A stretch of DNA of 64,000 bases. Source: Commensalibacter oyaizuii (GTDB taxonomy: Bacteria > Pseudomonadota > Alphaproteobacteria > Acetobacterales > Acetobacteraceae). A program made the translations under genes and the position numbers. Below the pieces are notes generated by a model that saw only the letters and a list, made by a program, of their open reading frames with translations, was not told where the DNA came from and ran no database searches. Location of the stretch: positions 1,858,501 to 1,922,500 of the forward strand of contig NZ_JASBAO010000001.1 in NCBI RefSeq assembly GCF_029953265.1. The letters are read 5' to 3'. Each line of letters starts with the position of its first letter. Position 1 is the first letter of the stretch. Positions 36,531 to 46,101 of this stretch are shown piece by piece.

Positions 36531-37396
36531 TATGATCTCTTCTTGGTAAAATCACGGAAAGAGAAATGGGTAATAAACCAGATTAGGCGATGGGGCTTAA
36601 TCCAACGCTGTGTAATATTGAAAATAAAAAGCATGCCAAAAGAAATAATAAGCATAAGCACACTTATAATCGTGGCTCCGACATAATCAAATTGATCTAA
36701 TTTAGAAACAATAAGAATGGGGAGAATTTCTGTTTTATAAGGAATATTGGCGGCAATAAAAACAACTGATCCATATTCCCCCAGACTGCGAGCCATGGCC
36801 AATGAAAATCCTGTCAGCCAAGCTGGGAATAGCATTGGAAAAATAATATACAAGAAACTTTGCAATGGTGTTGCACCCAACGTTTTGGCAGCTTCTTCAA
36901 CAGAAGCGGGGATGTCTTTGATAACGGGCTCAAGGGTGCGGATGGTAAAAGGAATAGTGACAAAAACTAAGGCAATAATAATTCCAAGGGGAGTATACGC
37001 AACTTTAAAGGGCAATACCGATCCTATTAACCCATTAGGTGCATAAAGCGTGGTCAAGGCGATCCCCGCAATAGCAGTGGGTAAGGCCAAAGGAAGATCA
37101 ATCATTGAGTCTATGATTTTTTTACCAACGAAATTGTGGCGTGTTAACATCCATGCAAAAAAACTGCCAATTATGGAAGCACATAATGATGCACAAAAAG
37201 AGGTATATAATGACAATTTCAAAGCACTAAGTAGCTGACCATTTGTCAAAGTTGTCACTAATTGATGCCAGTGAATATGAGTGGTATATAGAATAAGTCC
37301 AGCCAAGGGAATTAGTACAATTAAGGAAAGCCAAGATAGCGTATATCCTAAACTGAGCCAAAATCCTGGTATTACAGAGTATTTAGAAAAAGACAT
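36530..37396 (-). CDS. cysT: Sulfate ABC transporter permease CysT
   Basis: A 288-residue permease with about six transmembrane helices, the coupling-loop block EEAAKTLGATPLQSFLYIIFP and ARSLGEYGSVVFIAANIP. It forms the heterodimeric membrane channel with CysW. It follows the binding-protein gene by 23 bases. Confidence 0.93.
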   Translation of the reverse strand: MSFSKYSVIPGFWLSLGYTLSWLSLIVLIPLAGLILYTTHIHWHQLVTTLTNGQLLSALKLSLYTSFCASLCASIIGSFFAWMLTRHNFVGKKIIDSMIDLPLALPTAIAGIALTTLYAPNGLIGSVLPFKVAYTPLGIIIALVFVTIPFTIRTLEPVIKDIPASVEEAAKTLGATPLQSFLYIIFPMLFPAWLTGFSLAMARSLGEYGSVVFIAANIPYKTEILPILIVSKLDQFDYVGATIISVLMLIISFGMLFIFNITQRWIKPHRLIWFITHFSFRDFTKKRS

Positions 37397-37419
37397 CGCT
37401 TTCCTTTATTATCCAAAAA

Positions 37420-38451
37420 TTAGTGGTTAATTTCACGCATCATCTGATCAAAGATCGCATTGTCCTTAAAAAATCTGTTATTTACTTGTTTCCATCCTTT
37501 AAATACTTTGTCAATAGTAATTAATTTTAAATCCTTGAATTTATCCTTAAACTTTAAGGCAATTTCTGGATTGCTAGGACGGTAATAGTTTTGTGCAGCC
37601 AAGGTTTGTCCTTCGTCACTGTATAGATACGTTAAATAAGCAGTGGCTACTGCCCTGGTACCTTTTTTGTCTACAATCTGATCAACAACAGCAACAGGTG
37701 GGGCGGCTAGAATGGAGGTTGAAGGGGTAATCAGTTCAAATTCTTCCTTAGAAGATTCATTTAGTGCCATATATGCCTCGTTTTCCCACGAGATTAAGAC
37801 GTCCCCTAAACCACGTTGTATAAAACTAAGACTGGAAGAACGGGCCCCCGTATCTAAAATAGGGGCGTGTTGGTAAATTTGTTTTACAAATTGATAAGCT
37901 TTTTCATCACTGCCATATTTTTCCAAGGCATATGCCCAAGCAGCCAAAAAATTCCATCGTGCGACACCAGAGGTTTTTGGGTTTGGGGTAATAACCTGCA
38001 CGCCTGGTTTTATTAAATCATCCCAATCATGAATTTGTTTAGGATTCCCTTTACGGACTAAAAATACGATTGTTGAAATATAGGGTGTGCTGTGATTAGG
38101 TAGTTTATTTTGCCAATTCGGATCAATAAGAGGTTGGTATTTGTTAATCGCATTAATATCACCTGATAATGCTAAGGTAACAACGTCAGCTTGCATACCA
38201 TCAATGACAGATCGTGCTTGTTTGCCAGATGGTCCGTGGGATTCGTAGATAACGACCGTATCACCTGTTTTTTCTTTCCAATATTTTTGAAATGCTTTGT
38301 TATATTCGTGATAAAAAGCCCTGGTTGGATCGTAAGAGACATTCAAGAGTGTTATTGTTTTTGTATATCCAGATTGGATCATAAGAGAAAATAATACCCC
38401 AAGAAAAATAATAAATTTCCAAAGATAACGGGTTTGAAAAAAGGCAATCAT
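37420..38451 (-). CDS. Periplasmic sulfate-binding protein (Sbp/CysP type)
   Basis: A 343-residue exported binding protein with a signal segment (FIIFLGVLFSLMIQSGYTK), the mature start VSYDPTRAFYHEYNKAF, the sulfate-site motif SHGPSGKQARSVIDGM, PNPKTSGVARWNFLAAW, and SWENEAYMA. It is first in the operon sbp-cysT-cysW-cysA. Sbp (sulfate) and CysP (thiosulfate) cannot be separated by eye. Confidence 0.92.
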   Translation of the reverse strand: MIAFFQTRYLWKFIIFLGVLFSLMIQSGYTKTITLLNVSYDPTRAFYHEYNKAFQKYWKEKTGDTVVIYESHGPSGKQARSVIDGMQADVVTLALSGDINAINKYQPLIDPNWQNKLPNHSTPYISTIVFLVRKGNPKQIHDWDDLIKPGVQVITPNPKTSGVARWNFLAAWAYALEKYGSDEKAYQFVKQIYQHAPILDTGARSSSLSFIQRGLGDVLISWENEAYMALNESSKEEFELITPSTSILAAPPVAVVDQIVDKKGTRAVATAYLTYLYSDEGQTLAAQNYYRPSNPEIALKFKDKFKDLKLITIDKVFKGWKQVNNRFFKDNAIFDQMMREINH

Positions 38452-38712
38452 AGGGGCTTTCTCTTAATTAATTAGGAAAAAAGTGACTGAAATCAAGATG
38501 ATTAATGATTTTCAATATTCTATCGTATTTTAGAGTGTTTTAATAGAAAAAAATAATTAATACTATTTTTAATAGTTTATTAATATAGTGATATAATTTC
38601 TATCGATTCAAAAATTATTTCGACTACAAAACATATTGATTAAATATATTTGTTATGATATCGTTCTATCTGTTAGGTAGTTAATAATATTTTTTAGATA
38701 AGGATTGTTTGG

Positions 38713-38898
38713 ATGTCTTTTGAAAAAGGTTCAATGCGTGAGTTATCCGCAGTTGAAGTGCAGGCTGTTTCAGGTGGTGCAGGCGGATTTTTAGGCGTTT
38801 TAGGGAGTGTTATAACTTTCTTATTAAATAACATTGGAAGTTTAGCTGCAATTAGGGAACAAGTTAAATATCGTTTCCCTCAATTAGGCCTAAAATAA
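38713..38898 (+). CDS. Double-glycine leader peptide (class II bacteriocin/microcin-like precursor)
   Basis: A 61-residue precursor. From Met8 it reads MRELSAVEVQAVSGG, the canonical leader cut after Gly-Gly by C39-peptidase ABC exporters. The predicted core (AGGFLGVLGS... to GLGLK) is about 39 residues: a Gly/Ala/Leu-rich hydrophobic helix followed by a basic tail (REQVKYRFPQ), like pore-forming class II bacteriocins. An AAGGA ribosome site is 9 bases before the ATG at 38713; Met8 is an alternative start. The gene has its own intrinsic terminator. No C39 transporter or recognised immunity gene is in the window, so it is an orphan whose exporter would have to be elsewhere. A signalling peptide is an alternative role. 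Confidence 0.75.
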   Translation: MSFEKGSMRELSAVEVQAVSGGAGGFLGVLGSVITFLLNNIGSLAAIREQVKYRFPQLGLK

Positions 38899-38936
38899 GT
38901 TTACATACTAGTTTTTGTAATATTTGATGTTTTCTT

Positions 38937-38965
38937 AACCACAGTTCTATGCTGTGGTTTTTTTT
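38937..38965 (+). terminator. Intrinsic terminator after the double-glycine peptide gene
   Basis: A perfect 8-bp stem (AACCACAG with CTGTGGTT), a 7-base loop and eight T residues, 38 bases after the stop. This makes the peptide gene a complete single-gene unit. Confidence 0.85.
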
Positions 38966-39182
38966 GTTAAAAATATAAAATTTTAATACTATTTTCAGGG
39001 ATGGTAAAACCATTCATTGCTGGTTCACGTAATCAATTGTGCGGCCACATCTTAGCCTATATGATTTTGTTTTACGAGTAAGTACAAAGAAACGTGTTTT
39101 TTAAATTTTATACGTATGCTTCCTGCAGTAAGAATGTAAGTGTTCAATTATAAATTGTTTGTTGGAAAAGAAGTTATTTCAT

Positions 39183-39259
39183 TGGCGGACCCGACGAGAT
39201 TCGAACTCACGACCTTCGCCTTCGGAGGGCGACGCTCTATCCAGCTGAGCTACGGGTCC
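39183..39259 (-). tRNA. tRNA-Arg (anticodon CCG)
   Basis: Read on the minus strand, the 77-base sequence folds as a full cloverleaf: acceptor GGACCCG with CGGGTCC, a D-arm with AGCTGGATAG, an anticodon stem TCGCC/GGCGA with loop CTCCGAA (anticodon CCG, reading CGG), T-loop GTTCGAATC, discriminator G, and an encoded CCA. Confidence 0.95.
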
Positions 39260-39351
39260 CTATAGGATATGACTTAATACTATCTTCTTTATGAAATTTC
39301 TAGTTTTTCTTTTAAATTTTCTCAGAATAGTAGAAAATTGAGTTCAAACAG

Positions 39352-39969
39352 TTATTGCACTTGTTTGATTGAAGGCAGATTCCATTTAAATTTTAGTGAT
39401 AATAATCGAATAGAGCTGCAAATAATGACCGCAAGCCACGGTGCAATGCCAGGATTGATAATGTTTTTATCCCCCAATAGCTGTATGACAGCCCCAATGA
39501 TCGCAGCAGAGGCATATATTTCTTTGGTTAGAACCGAAGGTATGGTTGTGGTTAGGGTATCTCTTAAAATGCCCCCGCCAACTGCAGTAATAACACCTAA
39601 AATAATTGCGACTTCTGTATTCCCAGTAAAGATATAAGCCTTATGCGCGCCAAAAGAGGCAAAGAATCCGAGCCCTACAGCATCAAAAAATAGAGTTGGG
39701 TGGTTAAGACGTAATAACAAACGTTGAAAAAAGGCGCATAAGAAAACTGATAAGGTAATAATGAGTAAATATTCTAGGCTAATCATGCCTGCTGGCGGGA
39801 AAGAGCCAATACAAATATCTCTCAAAATTCCCCCGCCGCAGGCGGTAATAAATGAGATGACAAAGACACCAAAAATATCAAGATTACGGTTAATAGCCGC
39901 CAATGCGCCACTGATAGCAAAAGCTAGGGTACCAATTAAATCAATATAATGGAAAAAGTCGTAAGTCAT
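39352..39969 (-). CDS. TRIC-like (UPF0126) membrane protein
   Basis: A 205-residue membrane protein with about six to seven helices in two homologous halves, each with a GGGILRD motif (ACGGGILRDICIG and AVGGGILRDTLTT), the mark of the bacterial TRIC/YicG family. Structurally studied members are trimeric cation channels. It lies 31 bases downstream of ribokinase and may be co-transcribed, without an obvious functional link. Confidence 0.88.
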   Translation of the reverse strand: MTYDFFHYIDLIGTLAFAISGALAAINRNLDIFGVFVISFITACGGGILRDICIGSFPPAGMISLEYLLIITLSVFLCAFFQRLLLRLNHPTLFFDAVGLGFFASFGAHKAYIFTGNTEVAIILGVITAVGGGILRDTLTTTIPSVLTKEIYASAAIIGAVIQLLGDKNIINPGIAPWLAVIICSSIRLLSLKFKWNLPSIKQVQ

Positions 39970-40000
39970 GTGGTTATGATTAATTAGGACAGAAGGTTAA

Positions 40001-40891
40001 TTATCTGTGAAAGTGATAGGCTTCAAGTGCTTGTAAGGTTGGCATTCCTCCTTGGGCCCCTGAACGTGTAACGGATAAAGCAGAGGCTTGTAAAGCCTTA
40101 TCTATTGCTTTGGATAATCCTAGATGTAAAAAGCTGCAAAACGCCCCACAGAATGTGTCTCCTGCACCAGTTGTATCTATGACTTCAACTTTATATGAAG
40201 GCAGATGTTTAGTTTGTTGATGTTCATCTTTGAATAAAACTCCTTTCGCCCCCCAGGTCATAATAATTTGTACTGATGACTGTGAGATAATATCTTGTGG
40301 AGTATCGGATGGGGTTTGTCTCAATGCAATAATTTCGTGTTCATTTGGTAATAAATACGTTATTTTTTTAAGAATATGTAAGGGGAGGGGGCGCACAGGG
40401 GCGGGATTAACAACAATAGTTTTTTTTAAGTCATAAGCGATCTCAATTGCTTTAATTTGAGCCTCTATTGGAATTTCTTGTTGCAATAATATAATATCGT
40501 GGCTTTGGATAAGATTTGATGCGTTGATAATATCTTGTTGGGTTAGGGTGTTGTTGGCTCCATCAGTAACGATAATGTGATTATCATCATGGGTGCGTGT
40601 GATTAATGCAGTTGCAGATGGAACATCATTACGGATAAGAATATGGTCCGTGTTGATATGATGAGCCTTTAAATTATTGAGCAGCATTTCACCAAAAGTA
40701 TCTTGTCCAAGAGCTCCAAACATTGTGACATTCGCTTGCAATTTTGCCGCTGCAACAGCTTGGTTATTTCCTTTTCCGCCACAACTGATATTTAGAGGAC
40801 CTCCGAGTAATGTTTCCCCTGGCTTGGGAAAGCGTTTAACGTCAGTTTCAAGATCTGCATTGAGACTGCCACTAACTAGAATTGAATTCAT
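40001..40891 (-). CDS. rbsK: Ribokinase (PfkB family)
   Basis: Phosphorylates ribose to ribose 5-phosphate, linking to rpiA and transketolase. The 296-residue protein has the PfkB N-terminal GSLNADLETDVKRFPKPGETL with GGKGNNQAVAAAKL, and the C-terminal signature DTTGAGDTFCGAF with the catalytic Asp. AGGAAATT precedes the start. No rbs transporter is nearby. Other PfkB sugar kinases are possible, but the GGKGNNQA form is typical of RbsK. Confidence 0.88.
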   Translation of the reverse strand: MNSILVSGSLNADLETDVKRFPKPGETLLGGPLNISCGGKGNNQAVAAAKLQANVTMFGALGQDTFGEMLLNNLKAHHINTDHILIRNDVPSATALITRTHDDNHIIVTDGANNTLTQQDIINASNLIQSHDIILLQQEIPIEAQIKAIEIAYDLKKTIVVNPAPVRPLPLHILKKITYLLPNEHEIIALRQTPSDTPQDIISQSSVQIIMTWGAKGVLFKDEHQQTKHLPSYKVEVIDTTGAGDTFCGAFCSFLHLGLSKAIDKALQASALSVTRSGAQGGMPTLQALEAYHFHR

Positions 40892-41164
40892 AATGGAATT
40901 TCCTGCAATATAAATTAAGCTTCATTTAACATTCACAATAAAATTTGTGTTTTAATTATATAAACTTGCCATGATAAATGATAACCTTATTTGTGTTGGC
41001 TTAAGAGCGGCATATAAAAAATTAAATGTAACAATAATGTGAAATTTTATCATTTGGGTTGATGTTCTAGCAAAATAATCTATATATATAGTATATAGGA
41101 TCAAATTAGTTCTATTTTAATCATGTTTGATCAATAAATTACAATTAAGGAGTGTGATCTAAAT

Positions 41165-42535
41165 ATGGCTTACAAAACGGTTAATCCCTTTAATAATGAA
41201 GAAGTTAAATCATTTACTTCATTAACAGAACAAGAAGTCGCTGCGAAGATTGATCAAGCAGATGCAGCATATAAGAAATGGCGTCAAACAGATTTTGCAA
41301 CACGTCGCGCGGTTATGAAAAAAGCTGCCTCTATCTTACGCGCTAAAAAAGCAGAATTTGCGCGATTAGTGACTTTGGAAATGGGTAAACTTATTGCAGA
41401 AGCCGAAGGTGAGGTTGATCTAACCGCAGATATCTTTGATTATTATGCAGATAATGCAGAAACATTCCTTGCTCCTGAAATTTTAAAACCTAAAGATGGT
41501 GGAACAGCTTTCGTCGAACACGATTCTGTTGGAATTATTTTATGCGTTGAACCTTGGAATTTCCCCTATTATCAATTGGTTCGCGTTGCAGCAACAAATT
41601 TAATGGCTGGTAACGTTGTCGTTGTGAAACATGCTTCTATTGTTCCACAATGTGCAGAAGCATTTGAAAAATTATTACTAGAAGCTGGGGCACCTGAAGG
41701 TGCTTATATTAATCTGTTTGTCGATTCAAAGCATGTTGGTAAGATCATCGAAGATCGTCGTATTCGTGGTGTCGCAGTAACAGGCAGTGAAAAAGCAGGT
41801 GCATCGGTTGCTGGTAAAGCAGGCGAATGTCTGAAAAAATCAACGATGGAACTTGGGGGCAGTGATGCTTTTATCGTTCTTGAAGACGCAGACTTAGATA
41901 AAGCATGTCAATGGGGTCTATGGGGTCGCATGAACAACACAGGACAATGCTGTGTTGCTGCAAAACGCTTTATCGTTGTAGAATCTGTTGCTGATGAATT
42001 TTTAAAACGATTAACAGCATGTTTTTCTAAATTAAGCATGGGCGATCCAATGGATCGTGCAACGACTCTTGGTCCTCTATCCTCAGAAGCTGCAGCTCAA
42101 GAAATCGCCGAATTAACAGCAACAGCCATTAAACATGGTGCAAAAGCAGTCATTGGCGGTAAACGTCCAGAACGCCCTGGTGCATTTATGGAAGCAACCA
42201 TTTTAACCAATATTACTAAAGACAACCCTGTATTTTACAGAGAATTCTTTGGCCCAGTGGCTATGTTCTTCCGTGTTCCTGATGAAAAAGCTGCGATTGA
42301 ATTGGCAAATGATTCTGAATTTGGTTTAGGTGGATCTGTTTTCTCAAAAGATATTGAACGTGCGAAACGCGTTGCTAGCCAAATTGATACAGGTATGGTT
42401 TTCATTAACCGCCCAACATGGACTGCCCCAGATTTACCATTTGGTGGGGTAAAACATTCTGGATATGGTCGTGAGTTGGCTAAAGAAGGCATTATGGAAT
42501 TTGTGAACCGTAAATTGGTTTATATTGAAAAATAA
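41165..42535 (+). CDS. NAD(P)-dependent succinate-semialdehyde dehydrogenase-like aldehyde dehydrogenase
   Basis: A 456-residue aldehyde dehydrogenase of the short GabD/Sad (YneI) type. It has EPWNFPYYQLVR, the cofactor loop VTGSEKAGASVAGKAG, catalytic Glu in MELGGSDAF, catalytic Cys in NNTGQCCVAAKR, and the C-terminal FGGVKHSGYGRELA. The likely reaction is succinate semialdehyde to succinate, but related enzymes take other short aldehydes. AAGGAGTG precedes the start. It is a single-gene unit with a strong terminator. Confidence 0.88.
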   Translation: MAYKTVNPFNNEEVKSFTSLTEQEVAAKIDQADAAYKKWRQTDFATRRAVMKKAASILRAKKAEFARLVTLEMGKLIAEAEGEVDLTADIFDYYADNAETFLAPEILKPKDGGTAFVEHDSVGIILCVEPWNFPYYQLVRVAATNLMAGNVVVVKHASIVPQCAEAFEKLLLEAGAPEGAYINLFVDSKHVGKIIEDRRIRGVAVTGSEKAGASVAGKAGECLKKSTMELGGSDAFIVLEDADLDKACQWGLWGRMNNTGQCCVAAKRFIVVESVADEFLKRLTACFSKLSMGDPMDRATTLGPLSSEAAAQEIAELTATAIKHGAKAVIGGKRPERPGAFMEATILTNITKDNPVFYREFFGPVAMFFRVPDEKAAIELANDSEFGLGGSVFSKDIERAKRVASQIDTGMVFINRPTWTAPDLPFGGVKHSGYGRELAKEGIMEFVNRKLVYIEK

Positions 42536-42587
42536 GATATTTTGCCTACTTTACTCTTGTATAATTAATTACTAAACTATAATTCTC

Positions 42588-42622
42588 AAAGAAGGATTCA
42601 TTTTGGTGAATCCTTCTTTTTT
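42588..42622 (+). terminator. Intrinsic terminator after the aldehyde dehydrogenase
   Basis: A perfect 13-bp stem (AAAGAAGGATTCA with TGAATCCTTCTTT), a 6-base loop and a T-run, 52 bases after the stop and only 18 bases before the next gene. Confidence 0.88.
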
Positions 42623-42639
42623 ATGTAGTGGTGAAGATT

Positions 42640-43644
42640 ATGGCTTCTTTTGTTGAGATACGACATCAGCGTCTACGGGATGGGATTTGCTTTGGTCAAG
42701 ATCGATGCATGGAAATTGGCGCACTGGTTGATCCAGTGTTACATCGTCAGGATGGCAACGTTTTTTATGCTGATCATTTGTCAACGGAAGATTTAAAGCA
42801 ACAATTTTCTTGGGATTCTAAATTTGATTTTAGTCGCCTGGTCGACGTAGATTTTGTTTGGGATAATCACCGTCCGCTGAAGGAATGTGTGCAAGGGCAG
42901 TTTGATTATATAGTGGCATCTCATGTTGGGGAACATGTGCCTAACTTGATTGGTTGGATTGACCAAATTTGTGATGTTTTAACACCAAATGGCCAATTAA
43001 GGCTTGCCTTACCTGATGGACGTTACTCATTTGATATGAAACGTCAGGAAACACGTTTATCTGACTTATTAGCAGCTTGGATGAAAAAATCTCATTGTCC
43101 AGAAACACATCTTGTTTTGGACTTTGCATTAAATAAAGTGGATGATCAATTGGCCGCTTCGATGCACGCCTATCAGGTGAATGAATTTAATGCTTCAGAG
43201 TTTGATAGCCAGTTTCCGTTTGTCGAAGCGCTACAGTGGGGGGAGCGTACTCTTGATCCAAACCATTATGAAGATGTTCATTGTTGGGTATTGCATTTAA
43301 ATTTATTTGCAAAACTTATGATCCCATTGGCACAGCATGATATTTTAAGAATGGCTTGCGCAGGATGGTATAATATTACCCCACCCCACATTCATGAATT
43401 TATGGTTTATTTATCACCTGAGCCTGATAAGGCAAAGCGCATTGCAAGTTGGGAAAACCTTTATCAGCAAACGAAAAATACTGTATCTATGGATTATTCG
43501 ATGTCTTCCCAAGTTCAGCAGTTACAAGCTGAAAATTTACAATTGAAAGAAGAATTAAACTCCGTATATCGATCATCATCGTGGCGCATAACGGCACCGT
43601 TGCGTGCGATGATGATGCGTATTAAAAATAAATCAAAGACCTAA
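42640..43644 (+). CDS. SAM-dependent methyltransferase, polysaccharide-associated type
   Basis: A 334-residue protein with a class I methyltransferase core: CMEIGALVDP as motif I, FDYIVASHVGEHV as the motif II/post-motif region, and LTPNGQLRLALPDGRYSFD. It is followed by a coiled-coil-like stretch and a C-terminal SSSWRITAPLRAMM block. That last block is common at the ends of glycosyltransferases and methyltransferases of surface polysaccharides, and the convergent UDP-glucose dehydrogenase fits this. The ATG at 42640 is preferred over GTG 42628. Its stop overlaps ugd by 4 bases. Confidence 0.78.
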   Translation: MASFVEIRHQRLRDGICFGQDRCMEIGALVDPVLHRQDGNVFYADHLSTEDLKQQFSWDSKFDFSRLVDVDFVWDNHRPLKECVQGQFDYIVASHVGEHVPNLIGWIDQICDVLTPNGQLRLALPDGRYSFDMKRQETRLSDLLAAWMKKSHCPETHLVLDFALNKVDDQLAASMHAYQVNEFNASEFDSQFPFVEALQWGERTLDPNHYEDVHCWVLHLNLFAKLMIPLAQHDILRMACAGWYNITPPHIHEFMVYLSPEPDKAKRIASWENLYQQTKNTVSMDYSMSSQVQQLQAENLQLKEELNSVYRSSSWRITAPLRAMMMRIKNKSKT

Positions 43645-44984
43645 GACAATGATGCTTTTTGAGGGCGGCCAATTGAATAATAGTGGATGCCTTCGTTTAT
43701 CATAGTTTTTGGGTCATAAATATTTCGTAAATCAATGACTAGGGGAGATTTCATCCACTCTTTCAATTTATTAGGGGATAAAGAACGGAATTCACTCCAT
43801 TCAGTTAAAATGATTAAGGCATCAGCATTTAAGGCAGTATCTTTAATATTTTCGAAATATTGAACGGCTTTGGGTAATAAAGGTTGGGCTTTTTCATTCC
43901 CAATAGGATCAAAAGCCTTGATATGTGCCCCTTCTTCGATTAGACGGTGGATAATAGGTAATGATGCAGATTCTCGCATGTCATCGGTATTAGGCTTAAA
44001 GGTTAAACCCAGTATGGCAATGGTCTTATTGTTGACGCTGCCACCACATAAGTTAATAATGCGACCACTCATATTGGTTTTACGGGCATCATTAGCTTGC
44101 GCTGCGGCCTCAACCATACGGACGGGTGCACCTGCTTCTTGGGCAATACGAATTAATGCTAGTGTATCTTTTGGAAAACAGGACCCCCCAAATCCAGGGC
44201 CTGGTTGCAGAAAATATCTGCCAATTCGTGGATCTAATCCCATAGATTTTGTAATGTCCTCAATATTCCCACCAACTTGTTCGCAAAGGTCGGCTAATTC
44301 GTTAACATAAGATAGTTTCATAGCTAAGAAACAGTTGGACGCATATTTGGCCAGTTCAGCACTTTCTAGATTGGTAAAGACAATAGGGGTTTCTTGTTGG
44401 AATAACGGTTGATATAGGCGGGTCATGACGGCCTGTGCCTTTTTTCCTTGATCCTTTTTTTCTTTTTCAATGCCGATAATAACACGGTCGGGTTTCATGC
44501 AATCTTGAATTGCGTCCCCTTCACGTAGAAATTCTGGATTGGAGGCTACGTCAAATTCCAGATCTGGATTTGTTTGGCGAATAATTTGGGCAATACGTCG
44601 GCTAGTACCAACTGGAACGGTTGATTTGGTTACAATGACAGCGTATTGTTTTAAATGTTGAGCAATTTGCAAAGCTGCTTGATGAACATAGGTCATATCT
44701 GCGTGACCATCACCATTTCGAGGGGGAGTACCAACGGCGATAAAAATGGCTTCACAATCAGGAATGGCTTCTTCGATTTTATCAAAAAATTGTAAACGAT
44801 TAGCTTTGATATTATTGCTAACCAAAATATCTAAACCAGGTTCGTAAATAGGGATCATGCCTTGTTTTAAGGAATTTAATCGATCAGGGTTGGTTTCAAC
44901 AACATTAACATTCAGACCAAATTCAGCAAAACAAGCCGCTGAAACCAGACCGACATATCCTCCACCGATCATCGTTATACGCAC
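43641..44984 (-). CDS. ugd: UDP-glucose 6-dehydrogenase
   Basis: Oxidises UDP-glucose to UDP-glucuronate for surface polysaccharides. The 447-residue protein has GGGYVGLVSAACFAEFG (Rossmann), VGTPPRNGDGHAD, VTKSTVPVGTSRR, the active-site GFGGSCFPKDTLAL with catalytic Cys, and GLTFKPNTDDMRESAS. The start is GTG 44984 with AGGAGAG 5 bases upstream; the open frame runs 21 codons further but without a ribosome site. It is convergent with the methyltransferase. Confidence 0.92.
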   Translation of the reverse strand: MRITMIGGGYVGLVSAACFAEFGLNVNVVETNPDRLNSLKQGMIPIYEPGLDILVSNNIKANRLQFFDKIEEAIPDCEAIFIAVGTPPRNGDGHADMTYVHQAALQIAQHLKQYAVIVTKSTVPVGTSRRIAQIIRQTNPDLEFDVASNPEFLREGDAIQDCMKPDRVIIGIEKEKKDQGKKAQAVMTRLYQPLFQQETPIVFTNLESAELAKYASNCFLAMKLSYVNELADLCEQVGGNIEDITKSMGLDPRIGRYFLQPGPGFGGSCFPKDTLALIRIAQEAGAPVRMVEAAAQANDARKTNMSGRIINLCGGSVNNKTIAILGLTFKPNTDDMRESASLPIIHRLIEEGAHIKAFDPIGNEKAQPLLPKAVQYFENIKDTALNADALIILTEWSEFRSLSPNKLKEWMKSPLVIDLRNIYDPKTMINEGIHYYSIGRPQKASLS

Positions 44985-45303
44985 AATTACTCTCCTGATA
45001 AAATAAAGCTTTTTTGAATAATTAGTCAAAATTAAGAAAGCAATCATAACGTTAACTAAGAATCAATCAAAGTACAAAGTTAAAATGATATGAAATTGTA
45101 TCTTGTTTTGATATTTGACATTATGATCAAATAATTGATGTATAAGATTCAGTAATCTGATATTTTACAGTAGCTTTGTAAGACATGAGACCTGTATGCT
45201 GATCAGCCGTAGCAACGCAAGTGTATGTTATAATTTAACTTATACGGGTATAGTATAATGACGATGGTGGCTTCTCGTTAACACATTCGATTTATTTGGG
45301 AGT
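44985..45303. other. 319-base divergent spacer between ugd and mlaE
   Basis: No gene was recognised. It should contain both promoters. On the plus strand an extended -10 (TGTTATAAT, 45226-45234) lies 70 bases before mlaE but lacks a clear -35. Confidence 0.35.
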
Positions 45304-46101
45304 ATGATGCAAAAATTAAATCGGCCTTTTTCGTGGCTTGCATTATTGGGGCGCACTGTAATCAATGGCATTGAGCATGCTGGGTCTCTGGCGCTATTTG
45401 CATTACGTGGCATTGTAAATCTGTTATATCCGCCGTTTTATTGGCGTATATTTTTGAAAAGTTTAATTGATATTGGGTATCTCTCTTTACCTGTTGTGGC
45501 ATTAACGGCACTGTTTTCTGGCGGGGTAATTGCTTTGCAATCTTATACAGGGATGGCTCAATATCATGTGAACAGTGCCATTGCCAGTATCGTTGTTTTA
45601 GCTGTAACCCGGGAATTGGGGCCCGTTTTAGCAGGGTTAATGGTTGCTGGACGTGTTGGCGCAGCAATGGCTGCTGAAATCGGCACGATGCAGGTGACGA
45701 ATCAAATTGATGCCTTGCGCACATTATCAACCAATCCAATTAAATATTTAGTTACCCCACGATTACTGGCAGCAACAATAGCCCTGCCTTTTTTGGTCGT
45801 TATTGCTGATATTTTGGGGGTTATGGGTGGTTTTACAGTTTCCATCATTAAGCTTGGTTTTTCCCCACAAGGATATATTGCCGCAACTTTAAATGCGGTG
45901 AAGCCTATTGATATTACAATTGGACTGGTTAAAGCTGCTGTATTTGGTTTTTTAATTGCTTTGATGGGATGTTATCATGGATATCGCAGTCGCGGTGGTG
46001 CCCAAGGGGTAGGTGCTGCAACAACCGCAGCCGTTGTGGCGGCATCAATCCTATTGCTTGTCTTTGATTATTTATTAACGGATATCTTTTTTTCAAAATG
46101 A
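45304..46101 (+). CDS. mlaE: Lipid-transport ABC permease MlaE
   Basis: A 265-residue inner-membrane permease of the MlaE/YrbE family: an N-terminal amphipathic region, about five helices, and the family core TRELGPVLAGLMVAGRVGAAMAAEIGTMQVTNQIDAL (two motifs). It moves phospholipid with MlaF to keep outer-membrane asymmetry. A GGGAG site precedes the start. It overlaps mlaF by ATGA. The usual mlaD, mlaC and mlaB are not adjacent. Confidence 0.92.
   Translation: MMQKLNRPFSWLALLGRTVINGIEHAGSLALFALRGIVNLLYPPFYWRIFLKSLIDIGYLSLPVVALTALFSGGVIALQSYTGMAQYHVNSAIASIVVLAVTRELGPVLAGLMVAGRVGAAMAAEIGTMQVTNQIDALRTLSTNPIKYLVTPRLLAATIALPFLVVIADILGVMGGFTVSIIKLGFSPQGYIAATLNAVKPIDITIGLVKAAVFGFLIALMGCYHGYRSRGGAQGVGAATTAAVVAASILLLVFDYLLTDIFFSK

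Noticed and set aside
39000..39080. 26-codon frame starting ATG GTA AAA after the double-glycine peptide gene
   Set aside because: No ribosome site or hydrophobic/leader pattern, and it lies past the terminator; not supported as an immunity gene.
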